Positions 23,562 to 30,034 of a stretch of 33,115 nucleotides of DNA are shown here, in pieces. Each line of letters starts with the position of its first letter. Within the stretch, counting starts at the first letter, position 1. The position numbers were made by a program, and so were the translations under genes. Below the pieces are notes generated by a model. It worked only from the letters and a program-made list of their open reading frames with translations. It ran no database searches and had not been told where the DNA came from. The stretch comes from JAQBGV01 sp032128395 (GTDB lineage Bacteria > Planctomycetota > UBA8108 > UBA1146), in NCBI GenBank assembly GCA_032128395.1, contig JAQBGV010000119.1, positions 1 to 33,115 on the forward strand. The letters run 5' to 3'.

Positions 23562-24380
23562 ATGGTCACTCGAATTGAATTCCATCGGTCGATCCAGAAC
23601 CGTGCCCTCGCTGGGGTGGTCGTCGTGCTCTGTCTCACCTCGATCGTCGGCGCGCAGAGTGCGGACTACATCTTCGCTGCGACGCATGTGACGGGCGGGC
23701 CGGGCGCGATCGTCTCGGTGGACATCACCCTCGAAGTGGCCTCCGGCGCGAGCTCGGTCCAGGCATACTCGTTCGGTTTCGGCCACGACCCCGAGCACAT
23801 CTTCGTCGGGGCGACCGAGGGACCGGACCTCATCGCCATGAACGGCGGTTCCGGTCCGGATTATTCGATGATGGTCGCGGCTCCCGGAGGCTGGATCGCG
23901 GGGGTCCTCTTCGACTTCGATCTCGCCGTGACGATCTCGGCGGGCAACACCTATCTGGTGCACATCGCGGAGTACCAACTCGGAACGACCACCAGTACCT
24001 CGTCGCTCGAGTTCCTGACACTCGGCTCCCCAGCCATCGATCCTCTGATCGTCTCCACCGCGGACCAAGAGGTGACCCCGACCCTGGCCGCGGGGAGCTT
24101 GACCGTCTCCCCGTTCCCCTCGATCGTCCGTGGCGATTGCGACGGAAACGGAGCAGTGCAGATCACCGACCCGATCGCCGCCCTCGAGTACTTGTTCCTC
24201 TCCGGTGCGGGACCGTGTCTCGACGGCTGCGACGCCAACGGGAACGGAGCCCTGATCATCGCGGACCCCATCTACATCCTCGGGTACCTCTTTCTCTCGG
24301 GCCCACCCCCGGCTTCTCCGTTCCCGAACTGTGCCCCCACCCCACCGAGCCTCGGGTGCAACTCGCCGGCCTGCCCGTAG
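23562..24380 (+). CDS. Secreted cohesin-like protein with dockerin-like tail
   Basis: The protein is 272 residues from the ATG at 23562 (GAGGAG 11 nt upstream), with a signal peptide (LAGVVVVLCLTSIVGAQS). Residues ~35-185 form one beta-sandwich domain resembling cohesin and related planctomycete domains: GGPGAIVSVDITLEVASGAS, VQAYSFGFGHDPEHIFV, then GGWIAGVLFDFDLAVTISAG and a YLVHIAEYQL strand. An alternating hydrophobic pattern is seen throughout. The tail (from residue 188) is the dockerin-like module. So one small protein has both a cohesin-like domain and a dockerin-like end, which could allow chain-like assembly. The cohesin call is a fold-level judgement from the strand pattern. It lies downstream of ada, 112 bp apart. 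Confidence 0.75.
   Translation: MVTRIEFHRSIQNRALAGVVVVLCLTSIVGAQSADYIFAATHVTGGPGAIVSVDITLEVASGASSVQAYSFGFGHDPEHIFVGATEGPDLIAMNGGSGPDYSMMVAAPGGWIAGVLFDFDLAVTISAGNTYLVHIAEYQLGTTTSTSSLEFLTLGSPAIDPLIVSTADQEVTPTLAAGSLTVSPFPSIVRGDCDGNGAVQITDPIAALEYLFLSGAGPCLDGCDANGNGALIIADPIYILGYLFLSGPPPASPFPNCAPTPPSLGCNSPACP
24123..24377 (+). other. Dockerin-like C-terminal tail of the cohesin-like protein
   Basis: The module is 85 residues. Its loops are DCDGNGAVQITDP and DANGNGALIIADP, the cysteines are CLDGC, and the end is PFPNCAPTPPSLGC..ACP. It is shorter than the other two copies by a few residues before the last cysteines. Confidence 0.8.
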
Positions 24381-24812
24381 CTCGGCCAGTCGGTCACCCA
24401 CCTGCCTCGAACGCGGATCCTCGGATCCCGTGCCGAGGCCGTGCGCTCATGGCACAGCGTGGGAAGTGGGATGGACAACTCGAACGCCGATGCGGAACCG
24501 CTCTGCCCGCTCCGTCCTACACCGAACGCTGCTACGTGCACGTTCTCGGGGTTGGCGAAGGAAAGAGCATGCTCTGGCCCCCCAGTTGCGGAAGAGTGCA
24601 CAGAGGTGGTCGGTGTTGCCGGTACACCCCCTGGCCCCGCGGGGAGAATCCTCCCGCTCGGCCGAACCCGCCCTCACTTTCCCGGCGGACCGACCTCGCC
24701 CGGATCCAGATCTCCTCCACTGTCCGGGTTCGGTCCGGGCGACGTTCCCCGCGTCGTCCGGGCCCCCCTCCCTTCGAACATCGGGGGAAGAGAGCGACGA
24801 ACCGATCCTCGG
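24381..24812. other. Gene-free stretch between two converging genes
   Basis: This is 432 bases with no convincing coding frame; the ORFs present are Arg/Ser/Pro-rich and continue from shadows. It contains a small hairpin GGATC-CTCG-GATCC near 24418 and repeated TCCGGG around 24720-24770. No match to conserved signatures of tmRNA, SRP RNA or RNase P RNA was seen. There is no T tract, so no intrinsic terminator for either flanking gene. Confidence 0.5.
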
Positions 24813-25178
24813 CTATTCGGGCTCGATCGAGAAGGTGAGCGGGAACCCGCGGGAGCGCGCGATCGAGTGGCTGCGCTGGACCCGAAACTCTGCTTCTTCC
24901 AACCCGAGAACTCGCACCAAGGCGACCTCCGAGCGGTGCGCTTCGAGCATCACCTCGATCGCATCTTCGATGCCGAGACGGTGGACCGTGGTCAGTGTGC
25001 GCACCACGAAGTCCATCGGAGTCTGATGGTCGTTGTGGACCAGGATTCTGAATCGACGGGCGAGAGCGGAGCGCTCGTGCTGATCGGGCCGGACCTCCGG
25101 CGTCGTCTTCGAAATCGATCGCGCGGGGGAGGTGGGTGCCGAGGGGCGCGAGTCGGGGCTCTTTGAATCACTGTGCAT
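24813..25178 (-). CDS. clpS: ClpS-like N-end rule adaptor
   Basis: The protein is 121 residues. A ~40-residue Ser/Pro-rich N-terminal extension is followed by the ClpS core: FRILVHNDHQTPMDFVVRTL, then AIEVMLEAHRSEVALVRVLG, and ARSRGFPLTFSIEPE. ClpS delivers N-degron substrates to ClpA or ClpC. Relative to E. coli, the binding-pocket Asn34 and Asp35 are kept (ND), Asp36 is His here, and His66 is kept (AHRSE). No clpA is adjacent. The start codon (25178) has only a weak AGCGGA upstream, so the extension may be shorter. Substitutions after His66 (SEVALVRV instead of the usual G..C/V.G) suggest a divergent paralogue, possibly with altered specificity. Confidence 0.85.
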   Translation of the reverse strand: MHSDSKSPDSRPSAPTSPARSISKTTPEVRPDQHERSALARRFRILVHNDHQTPMDFVVRTLTTVHRLGIEDAIEVMLEAHRSEVALVRVLGLEEAEFRVQRSHSIARSRGFPLTFSIEPE

Positions 25179-25235
25179 TCCGCTATGTTCGCAGGCCAGC
25201 CCCGCCGGATCCAGAGGTCTCCCCGCGGGACCCTC

Positions 25236-25826
25236 CTAGCGGTCCCCGAAGCGGGGAATCCCCTCGGGAGCAGGAGTCCCGAAGACGTGGATCCGCCCTT
25301 CGAAGATCGTGAGGGGGCCGAGGAGCGCCTGCTCCGGAGGGACCGCAGCGCTCTCGAGGCCGCTCGGCTCCATCCACCGGAATTGGCTCGTGGTGCCACT
25401 CTCGCCCAGTTCTCGGATCACGATCATGAGGGCCCCTTCTCCCATCCTCGATTGCCCCATCCGAGGACGGTCCCAAAGGCGCCCGCTCTCCCAGACCAAG
25501 AGGACGAGAGAACCCGCCCCGACGCACGTCCCGAGGATCCGCCGTTCACGGAAACTCTGCCGACGAGTCGGAACTTCTAGGATCCCACTCCGCAGCAAGA
25601 TGGTCATCGCGCCACTCTCTCGATCGGTGCGTACGATCTCCCATCCGCTCGGATATCGAGGGAGGTGATCCGTGCTGTGGATCGGAACGGCGTGGACAAA
25701 ACACGCCTCGGTTGCAGCGAGACGTGGCGCGAGCCCTTCCGGGGGAAACGAGCCGAAGCACGCCAGGACGTCGAGGGCGAGGAGCAGCGTCGGGATCACC
25801 GGGCCTCCATTCGCGGGGAAGTTCAC
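25236..25826 (-). CDS. Exported protein of unknown function
   Basis: The protein is 196 residues from a GTG at 25826 with GAGG 4-5 nt upstream. A hydrophobic N-terminal segment (VIPTLLLALDVLACFGSF) is consistent with a signal peptide. The body is mostly beta-like (SGWEIVRTDRESGAMTILLR, GTCVGAGSLVLLVWESG, MIVIRELGESGTTSQFRWME) and has Met/Arg-rich turns. I do not recognise a family. It reads better than the overlapping frame that starts at 25830. It lies 57 bp upstream of clpS on the same strand, so they may be cotranscribed. Confidence 0.5.
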   Translation of the reverse strand: MNFPANGGPVIPTLLLALDVLACFGSFPPEGLAPRLAATEACFVHAVPIHSTDHLPRYPSGWEIVRTDRESGAMTILLRSGILEVPTRRQSFRERRILGTCVGAGSLVLLVWESGRLWDRPRMGQSRMGEGALMIVIRELGESGTTSQFRWMEPSGLESAAVPPEQALLGPLTIFEGRIHVFGTPAPEGIPRFGDR

Positions 25827-25943
25827 TCATCCTCAGCTCTGAGGTAGGCTACCGCGCGTGGCGCGTCCGTGCGGTAACCCGGTCGTCACAGATCGAGGAG
25901 ACTCCGATGGGGTGGGCGGGGAATCGAATCATGAAAGCCGGCG

Positions 25944-26459
25944 ATGGATCCTGATAAATCCAAGTCGACGGGCTCCACGCAAGGCGACCCGGGGAATCCC
26001 CGGGCGGTACTCCGCGGTCTGACGATCCTCTACATCGCGCTCATCGTCGGGCTGATCATCTTCGGCGGGATCATCGCGTTCGTCGCCGTGGGCCAGGACC
26101 CTGAGGCCGAAGAGATCCCCGAATTGCTGTCGATCATCGCCGCCGCCCTGACGGCCACCACGGCCGTCCCCGCGGTTCTCCTCGGGGGGACGATGGTGAG
26201 GCGGCTCGCCGGCGCCGAGGGGCTCACCGACCTCGAGCGCGCCCAGCGGTTCGTGGGCGCAAAGATCATGCTCGCCGCGTTCGCGGAGGGCCCCGGCCTC
26301 TTCTGGGGAGTCCTCGCGCTGCTGAGCGGCGACCTGCTCCATTTGATCGGATTGGGATTCAGCGTGTTTGCGCTGCTGCTCATCTTCCCTCGGGAGCAGG
26401 AGTGGCACGATGCGACCGACCGGTCGGGGGACCGGGGCGAATTCGGGTCGAACGGGTGA
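25944..26459 (+). CDS. Four-helix integral membrane protein
   Basis: The protein is 171 residues from the ATG at 25944. A polar Ser/Asp-rich N-terminus (DPDKSKSTGSTQGDPGNP) is followed by four hydrophobic segments: ILYIALIVGLIIFGGIIAFV, the LLSIIAAALTATTAVPAVLL region, MLAAFAEGPGLFWGVLALL and LIGLGFSVFALLLIF. A charged amphipathic stretch (GAEGLTDLERAQRF) sits between helices 2 and 3. AEGPGLFWGVLALL resembles small planctomycete membrane proteins I have seen, without known function. It is convergent with the Mla-operon lipoprotein gene, 55 bp apart. Confidence 0.65.
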   Translation: MDPDKSKSTGSTQGDPGNPRAVLRGLTILYIALIVGLIIFGGIIAFVAVGQDPEAEEIPELLSIIAAALTATTAVPAVLLGGTMVRRLAGAEGLTDLERAQRFVGAKIMLAAFAEGPGLFWGVLALLSGDLLHLIGLGFSVFALLLIFPREQEWHDATDRSGDRGEFGSNG

Positions 26460-26514
26460 CCTGTTTCAGAAGTTCGCGTTCGAAGTGGCGTGGACAGTGT
26501 TTCCCGACAGTCTC

Positions 26515-27153
26515 CTAGGGAGAGTTCTCTCGAGGAGCGATCGCTGCGATGAGCGGAGTGAGGGCGGCCGGGGTGAGTCGCTCGCGATCGCCGTGGTTGT
26601 CGAGCTTGATCTGATAGATGACCGACCGTCCCCGCTCCGTCCTGCGCACGGCAGCCAAGACTCCCCGACCCGTTCGACCCGACGGTGCGAGCGTCGAATC
26701 AAAGGTGTACGTCGCCGCTTCGAGTGCGACCCCCGCGATTTCCAGACTCGACACCAAGTTCGGAGTGAACCCGGGTAGCAACTCCCCGTCTCGAATCACG
26801 GATATCGCGGGCGCGACCGTCGCGAGGCGATCCGGAGCCAGCTCGGTCGATTTCTCCGAGAAGCGGACGACCCACGCCTGGTCCCCGGGGTGCTCGACTC
26901 CGAGATAGTGGAGCGTGATCGCATCCTCGGTGACCTCGGCGTGAGTCAGCCTGAATGCGGAACGGTCGACGCGGTAGTGGATCTTCGCCTCGATCGCCGA
27001 GAGCACCCGCGCGTTCGACTGGTACTCGCGATCGGGAGCCGAGAACACTGAGCATCCCGCGAGCGCGCCTCCTAGCAGGGCGAGCAGTGCCGCGAGAACT
27101 GTCGCACGCCGGTTGGCGCCGAAGGTGCACATGGTAAAGAGCCGCCCGGACAT
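26515..27153 (-). CDS. Lipoprotein at the end of the Mla-type operon
   Basis: The protein is 212 residues. The ATG at 27153 overlaps the mlaD stop (TGATG). The signal peptide ends in the lipobox GGALAGC. The mature part starts with a helix-rich DREYQSNARVLSAIEAKI and then beta strands (AFRLTHAEVTEDAITLHYLG). It also has GVLAAVRRTERGRSVIYQIK and a final LTPLIAAIAP. No family was recognised. It is not like MlaC, nor clearly like the PqiC/YmbA auxiliary lipoproteins. From its position it may be the envelope-side partner of the lipid transporter encoded just upstream. Confidence 0.75.
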   Translation of the reverse strand: MSGRLFTMCTFGANRRATVLAALLALLGGALAGCSVFSAPDREYQSNARVLSAIEAKIHYRVDRSAFRLTHAEVTEDAITLHYLGVEHPGDQAWVVRFSEKSTELAPDRLATVAPAISVIRDGELLPGFTPNLVSSLEIAGVALEAATYTFDSTLAPSGRTGRGVLAAVRRTERGRSVIYQIKLDNHGDRERLTPAALTPLIAAIAPRENSP

Positions 27154-28280
27154 CAGTTACCTCCGCCGCCCCCGGAGGGCAGATCGAGTGGTGGGGGTGC
27201 GGAGTCGTCCGCAGCACCCGGCCCAGAAGCACCGACCGGAACTCCGCTGCCGCGGGTCCGTTCGGCGATCGCGGCGCGAATCCGCGCTTCCTGGTCCCCT
27301 CGATGCGCCGCCTCGGAGTAGATCTGTCGTCCCGAGGTTTCCGCGTTCCGGATCAGGTTCCGCACGAGCGGTTCCTCTCGCACGCCGAGAAACACGTTCG
27401 AGAGGTTGTCCGCGATCGTCGGATCGTTGATGAACCGACCCAGAGTCCCCTCCCCGCGCTCGACCTTGTCGAGGATCGATGCGATGCTCTCGAGCGATGA
27501 GACGAAGTCGGGACCGAGTGCGGCTGCGAGCGATTCCACCGGCTCGAGCTTGCCCAAGACGGCCGCAGCGCTTTCCAAGGCGATCGACAGAGCCATGGCG
27601 TCTTCAGGTCCCAACAACACTTCGGCGAGCGGCGTCTCACCGTCGCGCATCCCCTCCAGGATGTCGGCGATCTCCCGGAGAGTACGCTCGGCCTGACCGA
27701 CCAACTCCGTCGCGTTCGCGTAGAGTTCATCGTCGGTGAGAAACTTCCCGAGGGTCCCCTTCCCCTCCTGGACATCTTTCAGCAGGCGGACGAGTTCCTG
27801 GAGAAGCCTCTCCGCGTTCGCCTGGGTCTCCTCGCCGATCAGGTCCTCCACGAGGCTTCGAGGGTAGAACTGGATCTCGCTCCCCGCGGGGAGCGGCCGC
27901 AATTCCCAGTCCCCCGTCTTCAACTGGACGACCTGGTCGCCGAGCAGTCCTTCCGAGGCGAGCCACGCGACGGTGCCTTCGCGGATCCGCAGGATGTTCT
28001 GCTGGGCGATGGCGAGGCGAATCTCCACATTACGCGGTTCGAGTGCCTCCTCCTCGACCGGCTGGAACTCGACGGAACGGACCTGACCGACGACGACGCC
28101 GTCGAGGTAGACCTTCGAGCCCTTGCGCACGTTGTTCGCGCTATCGACGACGATCCGGTAGCTCACAGTTCGGTCGAGGATCCCCGGCCCGCCGACGCTG
28201 AACAGTCCGACGATCACCAGCAGCGTGGCGACGAACACGACGAACCCGACGGAGAAGCTCTTTCTCGGATCCTCGGTCAT
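27153..28280 (-). CDS. mlaD: MlaD-type MCE-domain lipid transport protein
   Basis: The protein is 375 residues. The ATG at 28280 has GGGAGGAG close by and lies 15 bp after the mlaF stop. One N-terminal membrane helix (SVGFVVFVATLLVIVGLF) is followed by an MCE domain (about 38-120): VDSANNVRKGSKVYLDGVVVGQV and EGLLGDQVVQLKTG. A long helical C-terminal region (about 150-330) contains two GKGTLGKFLTDDELY/GEGTLGRFINDPTIA motifs, which are typical of longer MCE proteins. The end is a Pro/Gly-rich tail. MCE rings bind lipids between the inner membrane transporter and the outer membrane. With mlaE and mlaF it completes the core. Confidence 0.92.
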   Translation of the reverse strand: MTEDPRKSFSVGFVVFVATLLVIVGLFSVGGPGILDRTVSYRIVVDSANNVRKGSKVYLDGVVVGQVRSVEFQPVEEEALEPRNVEIRLAIAQQNILRIREGTVAWLASEGLLGDQVVQLKTGDWELRPLPAGSEIQFYPRSLVEDLIGEETQANAERLLQELVRLLKDVQEGKGTLGKFLTDDELYANATELVGQAERTLREIADILEGMRDGETPLAEVLLGPEDAMALSIALESAAAVLGKLEPVESLAAALGPDFVSSLESIASILDKVERGEGTLGRFINDPTIADNLSNVFLGVREEPLVRNLIRNAETSGRQIYSEAAHRGDQEARIRAAIAERTRGSGVPVGASGPGAADDSAPPPLDLPSGGGGGN

Positions 28281-28295
28281 GGCGCTCCTCCCACC

Positions 28296-29087
28296 TCAGT
28301 TCGACTCTTCCACCCAGCCGTAGGCGCCGAGAAATTCGCGCAATTCATCCACGCTCTCGCGGCGGATCATCCCCGGCTCGCCATCCGCCGTGATCCTACC
28401 ATTCGAAAGGTAGATCCACCGATCGGAGACGATTTGAGCCGCCTGCAGATCATGGGTCACGAGAATCGAAGCGCCGCAGACTCGGGTGGCCAGCTCGCGC
28501 ATCAATTCGGAGATTCGACGGGCGGTCAGCGGATCGAGCCCGGTGGTCGGCTCGTCGTACAGGATGAACTCGGGGCTCCCGGCGAGGGTGCGGGCGAGCG
28601 CCACCCGCCGTCGCATCCCACCGGACAGTTCGCTCGGCATCCGCGGCCCCGAGTCGGGGAGCTCGACCCATGCGAGACGCTCCTGGACCACGTCGCGGAT
28701 CTCGTCCTCAGGGCGCCCCTCGTGTCTGAGGGGGAATGCGACGTTCTCGAACACGGTCATCGAATCGAAGAGCGCGCCGGTCTGGAACACGAAACCGCAG
28801 CGACGGCGCAGTGGAGCCCAGCCGCGATCGTCGAGGTCCATGGTCGGGGTGTTCCAGAGGTGCACCGACCCGGCGTCCGGGTCGAGGAGTCCGAGGATCA
28901 CCCGAAGCAGGACGCTCTTCCCACTGCCGGAGCGACCGAGCACTGCGACATGCTCGCCGCGGTCGAGGGAGAGGGAGATCCCATCGAGCACGAGGTTCGA
29001 TCCGAACGACTTCTCGATCCCCTCGAGCCGGAGCACGTCCCCCGGACAGTCGGTCTCGCTGGCTCCGAAGGTGTTTGCCCCCTCCAT
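28296..29087 (-). CDS. mlaF: MlaF-type ABC transporter ATPase
   Basis: The protein is 263 residues. The ATG at 29087 overlaps the mlaE stop (TGATG), with AGAGGGG upstream. Walker A is GRSGSGKSVLLR, the Q-loop is VFQTGALFDSMTVFENVAFP, the signature is LSGGMRRRVALAR, Walker B is FILYDEPTTGLDP, and the switch His is in LVTHD. TGALFDSMTV is characteristic of MlaF/Ttg2A. It powers the MlaE permease in lipid transport at the inner membrane. All catalytic motifs are present. Confidence 0.94.
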   Translation of the reverse strand: MEGANTFGASETDCPGDVLRLEGIEKSFGSNLVLDGISLSLDRGEHVAVLGRSGSGKSVLLRVILGLLDPDAGSVHLWNTPTMDLDDRGWAPLRRRCGFVFQTGALFDSMTVFENVAFPLRHEGRPEDEIRDVVQERLAWVELPDSGPRMPSELSGGMRRRVALARTLAGSPEFILYDEPTTGLDPLTARRISELMRELATRVCGASILVTHDLQAAQIVSDRWIYLSNGRITADGEPGMIRRESVDELREFLGAYGWVEESN

Positions 29088-29842
29088 CACGACCCCTCTA
29101 GCGCCAGGAAGAGCTTCGTCAGCGCGAGGTCGGCGACGAGGATCGCGATCACGCAGCGCACCATGGTGGTCGTCGTCGCCGTTCCGACAGCCTCGGTCGC
29201 TCGTCGCACTCGAAATCCGGTGAAGGTGGCGACAAGACCGATGACCAACCCGAATAGGGTTCCCTTCACGAGACAGGCGATGATGTCGAGCGGAGCGAGG
29301 GCGTCGGTGATGTCGTTCAGGAACAGTTGCGAGGTGATCGTTCCTTCGATCAGACCGACCACGAATCCACTGGTGATGCCAACGATGCACCCGATCGCGG
29401 TCAACGCGGGGAGCATCACGGTGCAGGCGAGGATCCGCGGCGCCCCGAGGAGGGAGAGCGGGTCGGCGCCGAACGCGCGATATGCATCGATTTGCTCGGT
29501 GACGACCATCGAACCGATCTCGGCGGAGATCCCGGTGCCGACCCGTCCCGCGAACATGATGCCAGCGAAGACCGGACCGATCTCGCGCACGAACGCGACC
29601 GAGAGCATCGCGCTGACCTGTGCTTTCGCACCGTAGCGCGCGAGCACAGCGGCGGTCTGGAGGACGAGAACGAGTCCGATGAAGAAGCAGCAGAGGTTGA
29701 CCACGGTCAGCGAATCGACCCCGAGGCGGTGCGCCTGGCGGATCCCCTCCCGAGATCGTGCGGCCGGCCCGATCAGTCGGGGGATGGCCTGCCTCGCATA
29801 GAGCGCGAAATCGCCGAGCTCGACCAGGGAGCGGCGGATCAT
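29087..29842 (-). CDS. mlaE: MlaE-type permease of the lipid transporter
   Basis: The protein is 251 residues and the first gene of the operon; the ATG at 29842 has AAAGG 5 nt upstream. It has the usual five or six membrane segments and the family's core motif VREIGPVFAGIMFAGRVGTGISAEIGSM followed by VTEQIDAYRAFGADPL. This region contacts the MlaF ATPase. The N-terminal region is an amphipathic helix (RQAIPRLIGPAARS). It acts in the inner membrane with MlaF and MlaD. The upstream gap 29843-30034 holds no gene apart from the neighbouring terminator. Confidence 0.93.
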   Translation of the reverse strand: MIRRSLVELGDFALYARQAIPRLIGPAARSREGIRQAHRLGVDSLTVVNLCCFFIGLVLVLQTAAVLARYGAKAQVSAMLSVAFVREIGPVFAGIMFAGRVGTGISAEIGSMVVTEQIDAYRAFGADPLSLLGAPRILACTVMLPALTAIGCIVGITSGFVVGLIEGTITSQLFLNDITDALAPLDIIACLVKGTLFGLVIGLVATFTGFRVRRATEAVGTATTTTMVRCVIAILVADLALTKLFLALEGS

Positions 29843-29973
29843 GCTGCCTTTCCATGCCTCCGAGCGGCATTCGGACGCACGACGCGAGCATGCTACCGAA
29901 CGGTCGCGGGATGGTCACGGGGCCGCATGTGGATGGGACTGGCTCGCCGCGGTGAGGCCCGTCCCATCATCTC

Positions 29974-30010
29974 AAAAAAAGCCCCCGACCGCTGTTTGCG
30001 GCCGAGGGCT
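29974..30010 (-). terminator. Intrinsic terminator of the metalloprotease gene
   Basis: On the minus strand AGCCCTCGGCCGC pairs with GCGGTCGGGGGCT (13 bp, two G:T wobbles) around loop AAACA, followed by seven Ts. It starts about 25 nt after the metalloprotease stop at 30035. This is the clearest Rho-independent terminator in the window. Confidence 0.92.
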
Positions 30011-30034
30011 TCACGTCAAGATCACCCGAATGGA

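Noticed and set aside
22181..23638. 485-codon open frame on the minus strand
   Set aside because: It is antisense to ada and has no recognisable motif.
24137..25166. Overlapping plus-strand ORFs across 24137-25166
   Set aside because: They are Arg/Ser/Pro-rich, start inside the cohesin-like gene or run antisense to clpS, and have no ribosome binding sites.
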